Positions 7,361-14,429 of a stretch of 25,526 nt of DNA are shown piece by piece. Numbering within the stretch: position 1 is the stretch's first letter; the number at the start of each line of letters is the position of its first letter. Below the pieces are notes generated by a model. It did no database searches. It was not told the origin of the DNA and worked only from the letters and a program-made list of their open reading frames with translations. Position numbers and translations under genes: made by a program. The DNA comes from Bordetella parapertussis (GTDB taxonomy: Bacteria > Pseudomonadota > Gammaproteobacteria > Burkholderiales > Burkholderiaceae_C): assembly GCA_945875935.1 (NCBI GenBank), contig CAMCNE010000025.1, positions 1 to 25,526 of the forward strand, in the 5' to 3' direction.

Positions 7361-8662
7361 TTGAGGCACACGGCCAGCGCTCGAGTGGCCGTGGTGGGTG
7401 GTGGCTGGGCCGGACTGGCAGCGGCCATCGAGGCCACCCAGCTGGGTGACAAGGTGTCGCTGTTCGAGATGGCGCCCTCACTCGGCGGTCGGGCACGCAC
7501 GGTGTGGCTGGAGTCGGACGGCCATCGGCGAGCCTTAGATAACGGCCAGCACATCCTCATCGGCGCCTATCGCGAAAGCCTGCGCCTGATGCGACTGATC
7601 GGCAGCGAGCCTGAAGCCACGCTGCTGCGCACCCCGCTGATGCTGGTCGATGGCAGCGGTATCGGGTTGCGCTTGCCAACCGGGCCCGCGCTGGTGGCTT
7701 TTTCGCGTGGCGTATTGGGCCATGCAGGCTGGAGCTTGCAGGACAAGGCATGCCTGCTGTGGATGGCCGCGCGCTGGGCCGCCGGCGGCTTCACCTGCTC
7801 GGCCTCGCTGACGGTGAGCGAGCTGTGCAGCGGCTTGCCGCAGGCGGTGCGGCATGACCTGATCGACCCGCTGTGCGTCGCCGCCCTCAACACCGATTCG
7901 CAACACGCAAGCGCCCGAGTCTTCCTGCGGGTGTTGCGCGATGCGATGTTCTGTGGTCCCGGATCGGCAGACCTGCTGCTGCCGCGCAGACCACTTGGCG
8001 AACTGCTCCCCGAGCACGCCGCGCGCTGGCTGGCGCAACATGGCGCTCAGGTGTCGACATCAACTCGGATCATGCAGATCGAGCCCGACAGCGGCGGCTG
8101 GCGGGTCGAAGGCGAGCGCTTCGATGCGGTCGTCATGGGCTGCACCGCGCGTGAGGCGGCGCGTCTTGCCATGGCGCATGCGCCTGCATGGGCCGACACC
8201 GCTGCGGCACTGCACTACGAGCCCATCATCACCGTTTACGTGGCGGCAACCGGCACACGCCTGCCTCAGGCGATGACCTTGCTGCACTCCAGCCCCGAAC
8301 AGGGACCGGCGCAGTTTGTGTTTGACCACGGTTGGCTCAGCGGCCAGCATGGGCTGCTCAGCTTCGTGATCAGCGCAGCGCAGTCCTGGGTCGATGCCGG
8401 ACACGAGGCCACCGCCAATGCCACGCTGCTGCAGGCCCGCGCTCAGTTAAGCCAGCACCTCGGGTCGCAGCTGCAATCGCTGCAGGTATTGACCGAGAAA
8501 CGCGCCACGTTTCGCTGCACGCCCGGTCTCGACAGGCCAAGCGCGCGCATTGCGGACGGCCTGATGGCCGCTGGCGACTACATCGAAGGTCCCTACCCTG
8601 CCACGCTTGAAGGCGCAGTGCAGTCGGGCATTCACGCGGCACGCCGCTGGCGCGATGACTGA
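7361..8662 (+). CDS. hpnE: HpnE, squalene-forming FAD-dependent hydroxysqualene reductase
   Basis: HpnE reduces hydroxysqualene to squalene and belongs to the phytoene-desaturase-like amine oxidase superfamily. The 433-residue product has an N-terminal dinucleotide-binding motif VVGGGWAGLAAA, then a downstream LGGRART FAD contact. The C-terminal FAD motif region is ADGLMAAGDYIEGPYPATLE, typical of the family. There is no ATG near the N-terminus. The TTG at 7361 directly follows the hpnD stop in the same frame, with GGGGCG just before it. The GTG at 7385 is the alternative, but it has no ribosome-binding site. Last gene of the hpnCDE unit. I see no terminator in the 32-base gap to the convergent gene. 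Confidence 0.93.
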   Translation: MRHTASARVAVVGGGWAGLAAAIEATQLGDKVSLFEMAPSLGGRARTVWLESDGHRRALDNGQHILIGAYRESLRLMRLIGSEPEATLLRTPLMLVDGSGIGLRLPTGPALVAFSRGVLGHAGWSLQDKACLLWMAARWAAGGFTCSASLTVSELCSGLPQAVRHDLIDPLCVAALNTDSQHASARVFLRVLRDAMFCGPGSADLLLPRRPLGELLPEHAARWLAQHGAQVSTSTRIMQIEPDSGGWRVEGERFDAVVMGCTAREAARLAMAHAPAWADTAAALHYEPIITVYVAATGTRLPQAMTLLHSSPEQGPAQFVFDHGWLSGQHGLLSFVISAAQSWVDAGHEATANATLLQARAQLSQHLGSQLQSLQVLTEKRATFRCTPGLDRPSARIADGLMAAGDYIEGPYPATLEGAVQSGIHAARRWRDD

Positions 8663-8694
8663 AAGCCATCGGGGAGCGGCCGCCGCACGAACGA

Positions 8695-9819
8695 TCAACG
8701 ATGGGCGAATGGCGCTGCCAGCGGCTCGCCTATGAACAGGCCCTGCTGCGGCCACACCACGCTCTTCCAATAGGCTTCGATCAGGCTCGCGCCCTGAACA
8801 TAGTGAAGCAGCAGGATTTGAGGGTGCGGAAATTTTTGCGGATGCGAGCACGGCTCCGAGACCGTTCCGTACGAACCTGTCGCGCCCGAAGCGATCCACT
8901 CGATGGCACTCATCTGACCGCCCTTGGCGTCAAGCCGCCCGCCGTACGACGTGAGGTGATCCCCGATCCCACCGGGCACCCATTTCAAGGTGTCGAGTTT
9001 GTCCACCTGAGCCAGACCCGTCTCGTAGATCAGCAAACGGTCCACGTCTTGCAGCACGTTGGATTTGTCGACATGCACCTCCACGCCAAAGTCGCGCAAC
9101 AAACCGGGTGGTGGGAATAGCGCAGCACGGCTGCTGCGGGCGGCATCGGAGGTGATCAGGTAATGCGCGTTTACTGGCGGCGATCCACGCAAGCCCAGCG
9201 TGTGGTCGGAGGCCACGCCGCGGCGGATCATCTCTTGTGCCATCTCGACGCTTTTGCCCGCGAGCAGCATCGCAGGTCGCACTTGCAGATCAGCAAACGG
9301 ACGCGCCGTGTAGGCGTTGAAGTAACTCGATTTGCGCGATGGAGCGCAACTCTTGACGCACAAAGCTCGATCGAAACCCATGGCGAGTGCACCGGTGATC
9401 GAGTTGCAATCCACGGCAAACGGCTGGCTCCAAGCCAAGGCCAAGGCCTGGATATCGGGGCCGAAGAATTCCTTGACGCGTTTGTCCAGAGCTTGAAACT
9501 CGTCCACCGAGAGTTCTGCACGCACCGGTAACTCGACACGCAGAACCTGCGAAGGCAGCAGCTTGCGAGCCTCGATGTAGAAATTTCCGACCTGCACCGA
9601 GTACGGGTCATTCAGATTGATGACCAGGCCGATGTCCTGTGCCGTGAGCCGCGCCGTGATTCGGGGGACAACGGACTCGCCAGCCGCCGCCAGACCACTC
9701 AGCCCCACAAGGCACATGAACAAGAGCGCACCTCGGCAGAGAGCGGCAGACCGCTTGAGCCCAGGCCATGGCTTTTCGCCATGCAAAATGGTCCGCCACA
9801 GAAAGAAAACATCACCCAT
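8695..9819 (-). CDS. TIGR03790-family exported protein (exosortase-associated)
   Basis: The product (about 374 residues) matches my memory of the uncharacterised TIGR03790 family, chiefly through the C-terminal block with SYGTVSEPC, PQKFPHP, LIEAYWKSVVWP and LFIGEPLAAPF. That family is known mainly from genomes carrying exosortase, the PEP-CTERM sorting enzyme; its function is unknown. A hydrophobic stretch (about residues 29-45, ALLFMCLVGLSGLAAAG) after KR and R residues looks like a signal peptide, so the mature protein is probably periplasmic or outer-surface. The ATG at 9819 gives an unusually long region before the signal. A TTG at 9786 would shorten it to a normal length, so the start is uncertain. 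It is divergent from the IclR gene, with overlapping start codons, and convergent with hpnE. Confidence 0.8.
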   Translation of the reverse strand: MGDVFFLWRTILHGEKPWPGLKRSAALCRGALLFMCLVGLSGLAAAGESVVPRITARLTAQDIGLVINLNDPYSVQVGNFYIEARKLLPSQVLRVELPVRAELSVDEFQALDKRVKEFFGPDIQALALAWSQPFAVDCNSITGALAMGFDRALCVKSCAPSRKSSYFNAYTARPFADLQVRPAMLLAGKSVEMAQEMIRRGVASDHTLGLRGSPPVNAHYLITSDAARSSRAALFPPPGLLRDFGVEVHVDKSNVLQDVDRLLIYETGLAQVDKLDTLKWVPGGIGDHLTSYGGRLDAKGGQMSAIEWIASGATGSYGTVSEPCSHPQKFPHPQILLLHYVQGASLIEAYWKSVVWPQQGLFIGEPLAAPFAHR

Positions 9820-10642
9820 GCAAACCATTCCCCCCCAATCGCCGGCCGTTCAGGTGCTCGAGCGCACCTTTGCCGTTCTGGACGTGCTGGCACAGCACCC
9901 GGGGCCGGTGTCGTTGAAGCTCATCAGCGAGCAAACCGGGCTGCACCCGTCGACCGCACATCGCATCTTGAACGATCTGACCTGCGGGCGGCTGGTCGAG
10001 CGCCCGGAAGCCGGAAGTTATCGCCTGGGCATGCGCTTGCTCGAGCTTGGCAATCTGGTCAAAGCCAGACTCGACGTGCGCGATGCAGCGCTCAAACCGA
10101 TGCGCGCCTTGCACAAGTTCACTCAACAACCGGTGAATCTTTCGGTGCGCCAAGGCGATGAAATCGTCTATATCGAACGCGCTTACAGCGAACGCTCCGG
10201 CATGCAGGTGGTGCGCGCGATCGGCGGAAGAGCACCGCTTCACCTGACTTCGGTGGGCAAGCTGTTTTTGGCGCACGATGATGTCCAGAGGGTTCGCGCC
10301 TACGCCAGTCGCAGTGGTCTGATCGGTGGCACCCGCAACAGCATCTCCGATTTGGCGTCTTTGGAAAGAGAACTGTCCACCGTACTTGCACTCGGTACGG
10401 CCCGCGACAACGAAGAACTTGAAGTGGGAGTGCACTGCATGGCAGCGGGCATCTTCGACGATCAGGGCGTGCTGGTCGCTGGACTGTCGATCTCCGCTCC
10501 GTCGGGCCGACTGGAAGACGGCTGGCTCCGGCACCTGAGGTCCACCGCCGAGGAGATTTCCGCGCTGCTCGGCTTTCGAGACACGCCTTTTGAAAGCCCC
10601 TTGGTCAAACCGCACTCTTTGCGCCGCCCTGCAAGCAGATGA
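9818..10642 (+). CDS. IclR-family transcriptional regulator
   Basis: The 274-residue product has the IclR architecture. An N-terminal winged helix-turn-helix spans about 12-70, with LKLISEQTGLHPSTAHRILN as the recognition part. A C-terminal effector-binding domain of about 180 residues contains PVNLSVRQGDEIVYIER, GGRAPLHLTSVGKLFLA and GVHCMAAGIFD. IclR proteins bind DNA as dimers or tetramers and respond to small acids, often regulating the adjacent divergent gene. The effector cannot be told from sequence. The ATG at 9818 gives MQTIPPQSPAVQVLERTFAV, a normal start; the open frame upstream is shadow of the divergent gene. Whether it controls that gene or a remote target is unknown. Confidence 0.93.
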   Translation: MQTIPPQSPAVQVLERTFAVLDVLAQHPGPVSLKLISEQTGLHPSTAHRILNDLTCGRLVERPEAGSYRLGMRLLELGNLVKARLDVRDAALKPMRALHKFTQQPVNLSVRQGDEIVYIERAYSERSGMQVVRAIGGRAPLHLTSVGKLFLAHDDVQRVRAYASRSGLIGGTRNSISDLASLERELSTVLALGTARDNEELEVGVHCMAAGIFDDQGVLVAGLSISAPSGRLEDGWLRHLRSTAEEISALLGFRDTPFESPLVKPHSLRRPASR

Positions 10643-10668
10643 GGCGGCCGCCGCAACGACATCCACCG

Positions 10669-10684
10669 ACCCGCGACCGCGGGT
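10669..10684. terminator. Short GC hairpin between convergent iclR and pbpG-like genes
   Basis: ACCCGCG and CGCGGGT form a tight inverted repeat in the 47-base gap where the IclR gene and the pbpG-like gene meet tail to tail. It has no U tract on either strand, so it is at best a weak bidirectional terminator. Confidence 0.3.
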
Positions 10685-10689
10685 GCCAA

Positions 10690-11775
10690 TCAAGACGCCG
10701 GTTTGGGTATCGTTTGGTTGACCCAGCGGCGCACGCGTTCGGCATCGGCCAAACGGGTGTTCAACCCGCTGGAATCCAGAAACACCATGATCAACTTGCG
10801 CCCGGCCAGGCTGGCCTGCATGACGAGGCACCGGCCTGCTTCGCTGATGTATCCCGTTTTCTGCAAGCCTATGTCCCAAGTCGGATTGCTGACCAGACGG
10901 TTGGTGTTGTGGTACTGCAGCTTGCGGCTTCCGAGGTCCACCTGGTATTCGGGCGAGGTTGAAAGCTCACGAATCAGCGTGTAGGTGTGAGCTGCCTTGA
11001 CCAAAGCGACCAGATCATGGGCACTTGACTGATTGAGGCTCGAAAGCCCGGTGGGCTCCACATAGCGTGTGTCGGTCATGCCCAGCAACTGCGCCTTGGC
11101 ATTCATCGCGCTGACAAACGCAGACAAGCCACCCGGATAGTTTCGTCCCAGCGCGTGAGCGGCCCGGTTCTCGGAAGACATCAACGCCAGGTGGAGCATC
11201 TCGCCACGGGTCAACTGCGAGCCCACGCTGAGCCGCGAACGGCTGCCTTTTTCTGTGTCGACGTCGTCCTGAGTCACCGTCAGAACATCATCCAGGGACA
11301 ATTGCGCATCGGTGACGACCACCGCCGTCATCAGCTTGGTGATCGACGCAATCGGAAGCACCGCCTGCGAGTTCTTGCTGAAAAGAACTTCGTTCGTGTC
11401 CTGGTCCATGACCAGCGCCACGCTGGACTTGAGGGCGAGCTTGTCTGGTGTGGCGCGAAGGCCCTCGAGCTCACCCATGGAGGGTTTGACTGCGGCAGCC
11501 GTCTTGGGCGCGCCACCTGAGGGTCGGCCAGCCAGTTGAGCCGACACGCGAGGCTTCGACTTTGACTTTTTGACGGCGGTCGACTTGGGCTTGGACACCG
11601 CGGCTTTTTTCTTGACCGCCGGCTTCACCGACTTCACCGGCTTCGTTGCCTTCGACGTCTTGGCACGTTTGTCTACCGCTTGCGCGGCCGCCGCGGGCAC
11701 CGCAAGCGACAGCACCGACACGGCCACGAGCCCACACAAGAAAATTCTGGGAAATATCGTCACCAAGCGCCTCAT
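10690..11775 (-). CDS. pbpG: D-alanyl-D-alanine endopeptidase / carboxypeptidase, PbpG-like (peptidase S11)
   Basis: A periplasmic low-molecular-weight penicillin-binding protein that trims peptidoglycan peptides. The 361-residue product starts with a signal peptide (MRRLVTIFPRIFLCGLVAVS, h-region to about 30). A lysine-rich linker follows (about 36-75, repeated KPVK/KKKA/KSKSK). The S11 domain has all three active-site motifs: SITK at 144-147 (nucleophile Ser144), SEN at 201-203 and KTG at 306-308. The basic linker between signal and catalytic domain could bind wall polymers or membrane; that is inference. I chose the ATG at 11775 because the upstream in-frame ATG would put extra residues before the signal. 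It sits behind an AT-rich promoter-like stretch, 105 bases after leuA. Confidence 0.92.
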   Translation of the reverse strand: MRRLVTIFPRIFLCGLVAVSVLSLAVPAAAAQAVDKRAKTSKATKPVKSVKPAVKKKAAVSKPKSTAVKKSKSKPRVSAQLAGRPSGGAPKTAAAVKPSMGELEGLRATPDKLALKSSVALVMDQDTNEVLFSKNSQAVLPIASITKLMTAVVVTDAQLSLDDVLTVTQDDVDTEKGSRSRLSVGSQLTRGEMLHLALMSSENRAAHALGRNYPGGLSAFVSAMNAKAQLLGMTDTRYVEPTGLSSLNQSSAHDLVALVKAAHTYTLIRELSTSPEYQVDLGSRKLQYHNTNRLVSNPTWDIGLQKTGYISEAGRCLVMQASLAGRKLIMVFLDSSGLNTRLADAERVRRWVNQTIPKPAS

Positions 11776-11793
11776 TTCCGTCTGTCGCAGCAG

Positions 11794-11848
11794 TTTATGG
11801 CATCCCAAAAAAACTCGCAATATCAAAAACTTACGTAATCTTTCTCAA
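11794..11848 (-). promoter_or_regulatory. AT-rich putative promoter region of the pbpG-like gene
   Basis: This is the most AT-rich stretch of the neighbourhood. On the minus strand it contains TTGAGA (11843-11848), 17 bases, TGATAT (11820-11825). A second pair is TTGCGA (11815-11820), 15 bases, with CATAAA (11794-11799) preceded by TGC, an extended -10 type. Either could drive the gene; both are imperfect. Confidence 0.4.
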
Positions 11849-11880
11849 GTGTCACATTGGATCGTGCGAGTGCTACGGCT

Positions 11881-13422
11881 TCAGCCCTGCGCGGCCACCC
11901 GATCGCCCTTGCTGTGCAGTTTGTTGAGCGCCGAAAGGTAGGCTTTGGCCGAGGCCACCACGATGTCCGGATCGGCGCCCACACCGTTGACCACTCGACC
12001 TCCCAATTGCAGTCGCACCGTGACCTCTCCCTGCGATTCTGTGCTTCCCGAGGTGATGGCATTGACCGAATAGAGCAACAACTCCGCGCCTGATTGAATC
12101 CTGGATTCGATCGCCTTCAGGCTCGCGTCCACTGGGCCGTTGCCGTGACTTTCGGCATGGTGCTCCTCGGTACCTGCAGCAAAAGCAACCGATGCGTGCG
12201 GACGCTCTCCCATCTCCGAGTGCTGAGACAAGGCAAGCAGCCGGTAGTGCTCCTGCTCCGCGGTGACCGACTCGTCCATCACCAAGGCGGTGATGTCCTC
12301 GTCGAATATCTCGCTCTTGCGGTCGGCAAGCTCCTTGAATTTGGCGAATGCCGCGTTCACTTCGGTCTCGGACGCCAGCTCAATGCCGAGGTCATGCAAC
12401 CGTTGCTTGAAGGCGTTGCGCCCGGAGAGCTTGCCCAAAACGATCTTGTTGGTCGCCCAGCCCACATCCTCGGCACGCATGATTTCGTAGGTATCGCGCG
12501 CCTTGAGCACGCCGTCTTGGTGGATGCCGGAAGCATGAGCAAACGCATTGGCACCCACCACCGCCTTGTTGGGCTGGACGACAAAGCCCGTGGTCTGCGA
12601 CACCAGGCGCGACGCCGGCACGATCTGGGACGTATCGATGTCCAGGTCCAGCCCGAAGTGATCACGGCGAGTTCTCACCGCCATCACGACTTCTTCAAGA
12701 GCGCAATTGCCCGCGCGCTCGCCCAAGCCGTTGATCGTGCACTCGATCTGGCGCGCGCCGCCGATCTTGACGCCAGCCAAGGAATTGGCCACTGCCAGCC
12801 CCAGATCGTTGTGGCAATGCACCGACCAGATGGCCTTGTCGGAGTTGGGAATGCGCTGCCGCAGGTCCAGGATGAAATTGCCATAGAGCTCGGGAATGGC
12901 GTAGCCCACGGTGTCGGGAATGTTGATGGTGGTGGCGCCTGCATCGATCACTGCCTCGAGAACGCGGCAGAGAAAGTCAGGGTCCGAGCGATAGCCGTCT
13001 TCCGGGGAAAACTCGACATCGCCCGTCAGGTTGCGCGCAAAACGAATGGAAAGCCTGGCCTGTTCAAACACCTGATCGGGTGTCATGCGGAGCTTTTTTT
13101 CCATGTGCAGCGCACTGGTGGCCAAAAAGATGTGGATGCGTGTGGAAGCGCCCCCCTTCAGTGCTTCGGCAGCGAGCGAGATGTCGCGGTCGTTGGCGCG
13201 CGCGAGCGAACACACTGTGCTGCTTTTGATCGCCTGCGCAATCGCCTTGATCGATTCGAAGTCTCCATTCGATGCGGCGGCAAAGCCGGCCTCGATCACA
13301 TCGACCTTCAAGCGCTCGAGCTGGCGCGCGATGCGCAGTTTCTCGTCGCGCGTCATCGAGGCCCCGGGCGACTGCTCGCCGTCGCGCAAGGTGGTGTCGA
13401 AGATGATGAGCTTGTCAGCCAT
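11881..13422 (-). CDS. leuA: 2-isopropylmalate synthase
   Basis: LeuA condenses acetyl-CoA with 2-oxoisovalerate, the committed step of leucine synthesis; the 2-oxoisovalerate comes from the IlvBNC branch upstream. The 513-residue product has the long-form length. The catalytic TIM barrel starts with FDTTLRDGEQSPG (8-20) and has metal ligands Asp10 and HCHND (His202, His204), plus NGLGERAGN. A C-terminal regulatory domain (about 390-513) is where leucine feedback acts in this family. I chose the ATG at 13422 (MADKLIIFDTT); an upstream in-frame start adds residues that overlap the leader. It is preceded by a leucine-rich leader peptide and an attenuator-type terminator, so attenuation by charged tRNA-Leu is likely. 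Confidence 0.97.
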   Translation of the reverse strand: MADKLIIFDTTLRDGEQSPGASMTRDEKLRIARQLERLKVDVIEAGFAAASNGDFESIKAIAQAIKSSTVCSLARANDRDISLAAEALKGGASTRIHIFLATSALHMEKKLRMTPDQVFEQARLSIRFARNLTGDVEFSPEDGYRSDPDFLCRVLEAVIDAGATTINIPDTVGYAIPELYGNFILDLRQRIPNSDKAIWSVHCHNDLGLAVANSLAGVKIGGARQIECTINGLGERAGNCALEEVVMAVRTRRDHFGLDLDIDTSQIVPASRLVSQTTGFVVQPNKAVVGANAFAHASGIHQDGVLKARDTYEIMRAEDVGWATNKIVLGKLSGRNAFKQRLHDLGIELASETEVNAAFAKFKELADRKSEIFDEDITALVMDESVTAEQEHYRLLALSQHSEMGERPHASVAFAAGTEEHHAESHGNGPVDASLKAIESRIQSGAELLLYSVNAITSGSTESQGEVTVRLQLGGRVVNGVGADPDIVVASAKAYLSALNKLHSKGDRVAAQG

Positions 13423-13453
13423 GGTGATGCCCCTGAAATTGAACGTTGCAATC

Positions 13454-13488
13454 AATGAAAACGGCCCGTTGCGTGAGCAAACGGGCCG
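13454..13488 (-). terminator. Attenuator terminator hairpin in the leuA leader
   Basis: On the minus strand CGGCCCGTTTGC and GCAACGGGCCG form an 11-pair stem with one bulged T and a TCAC loop. It is followed at once by TTTTCATT. It lies between the leader-peptide stop and the leuA ATG (32 bases downstream), so it would stop transcription before leuA. Confidence 0.8.
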
Positions 13489-13515
13489 CCAAGACAGAGT
13501 AGAAAAAGAAGTCGG

Positions 13516-13575
13516 TCAGCTGGCCCGGGAGCACCGTGCACTTAGGGCCAGCAAAAAACAAAGGTATGTCGACAT
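13516..13575 (-). CDS. leuL: leuA leader peptide (19 residues, four leucines)
   Basis: The minus-strand frame ATG to TGA encodes MSTYLCFLLALSARCSRAS. Leucines are at 5, 8, 9 and 11, using four different codons (CTT, TTG, CTG, CTA), at least two of them uncommon in this GC-rich genome. It ends just before the terminator of the leuA attenuator, as expected of a control peptide whose translation senses tRNA-Leu charging. There is no Shine-Dalgarno sequence. A promoter-like pair upstream would place the transcript start at or next to the ATG, so a leaderless message is possible. The peptide itself probably has no function after translation. Confidence 0.7.
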   Translation of the reverse strand: MSTYLCFLLALSARCSRAS

Positions 13576-13581
13576 GGCTGG

Positions 13582-13609
13582 AATCTAGCACGCGCTGATC
13601 AACGGTGAA
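13582..13609 (-). promoter_or_regulatory. Putative promoter for the leuA leader and leuA
   Basis: On the minus strand TTCACC (13604-13609), 16 bases, TAGATT (13582-13587), the latter preceded by TGC, an extended -10 feature. Each hexamer matches consensus at four of six positions. It overlaps the end of pssA. The predicted start of transcription, about seven bases after the -10 element, falls on the leader-peptide ATG. Confidence 0.45.
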
Positions 13610-14429
13610 GCCCTTCTTCCTCGGGCGCATCGGTCGACATCGCAATCAAGCTGGCGCGACGGCCCTTCATTTTTTTCCACCCATACACACCGTAACCCGA
13701 GGCCGCGTAGATGCAGAAGATCGCGAACAACACGATGGGCGGATGCACCATGACCAGCGCGATGGCCAAGGCGATGGCAACTGTGACCACGAATGGAACG
13801 GTGCGTTTGAGGCTGAACTCCTTGAAGCTGTAGAACGGCAGGTTGGTCACCATGGTCAAGCCTGAAAACAGCGTCAACGCCAGCGCCGACCATGCCAGCC
13901 AGGACTGCTGCGAGCCGATGTCTTTGTAACCCGCGTCATCAATGACCCAGATAAAACCCATGACCAAGGCAGCGGCTGCCGGACTGGGCAGGCCCTGAAA
14001 GAAGCGCTTGTCCACCACGGAAATGTTGGTGTTGAAGCGGGCCAGTCGCAGCGCGCCGCAAGCGCAGTAGATGAACGCAGCCAACCAGCCCAGCTTGCCC
14101 ATGCCAGTGAGAGCCCACTCGTAGACGATGAGGGCAGGCGCCGCACCAAACGACACCATGTCCGACAGACTGTCCATCTGCTCGCCAAAGGTACTTTGGG
14201 TGTTGGTCATGCGCGCCACGCGACCGTCCAGACTGTCGAGCACCATGGCGCAAAAAATACCGATGGCCGATTGCTCGAAACGCCCGTTCATGGCCATCAC
14301 GATGGCGTAGAAGCCCCCGAAAAGTGCAGCCAGAGTGAACAAGTTGGGCAGCACATAAACACCCTTGCGGCGAGGCCGCGGCAACACCTCGTCCAAGTCG
14401 TGTTCAACGGGATCATCGGGGTGGTTCAT
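13599..14429 (-). CDS. pssA: CDP-diacylglycerol–serine O-phosphatidyltransferase (membrane type)
   Basis: PssA makes phosphatidylserine from CDP-diacylglycerol and serine in the inner membrane; Psd then decarboxylates it to phosphatidylethanolamine. The 276-residue product carries the full CDP-alcohol phosphotransferase motif, DG-x2-AR-x8-G-x3-D-x3-D, in DGRVARM through GEQMDSLSD. It has several hydrophobic segments (for example NLFTLAALFGGFYAIVMAM, LGWLAAFIYCACGAL, FVVTVAIALAIALVMV). The start ATG at 14429 overlaps the psd stop by four bases (ATGA), so the two are translationally coupled. The longer open frame upstream lies within psd. It is followed by the leuA leader. Confidence 0.96.
   Translation of the reverse strand: MNHPDDPVEHDLDEVLPRPRRKGVYVLPNLFTLAALFGGFYAIVMAMNGRFEQSAIGIFCAMVLDSLDGRVARMTNTQSTFGEQMDSLSDMVSFGAAPALIVYEWALTGMGKLGWLAAFIYCACGALRLARFNTNISVVDKRFFQGLPSPAAAALVMGFIWVIDDAGYKDIGSQQSWLAWSALALTLFSGLTMVTNLPFYSFKEFSLKRTVPFVVTVAIALAIALVMVHPPIVLFAIFCIYAASGYGVYGWKKMKGRRASLIAMSTDAPEEEGLHR

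Larger units (their letters stand above)
13454..13575 (-). promoter_or_regulatory. leuA transcription attenuator
   Basis: The 5' leader has the classical four-segment layout. Segment 1 GCTGGCCC (13545-13552) lies in the leucine codons of the leader. Segment 2 GGGCCAGC (13519-13526) overlaps the leader stop and pairs perfectly with segment 1. Segments 3 and 4 form the terminator (13462-13488). Segment 2 (CGGGCC) can also pair with segment 3 (GGCCCG), forming an antiterminator. A ribosome stalled on leucine codons would mask segment 1 and favour 2:3, so leuA would be transcribed when leucyl-tRNA is short. The fold is read by eye. Confidence 0.75.

Noticed and set aside
9812..10879. 355-codon minus-strand open frame across the IclR gene
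   Set aside because: It runs over the iclR gene and into the pbpG-like gene; IclR has the recognisable domains.
12094..13458. 454-codon plus-strand open frame opposite leuA
   Set aside because: Antisense shadow; leuA has full catalytic motifs and the correct length.
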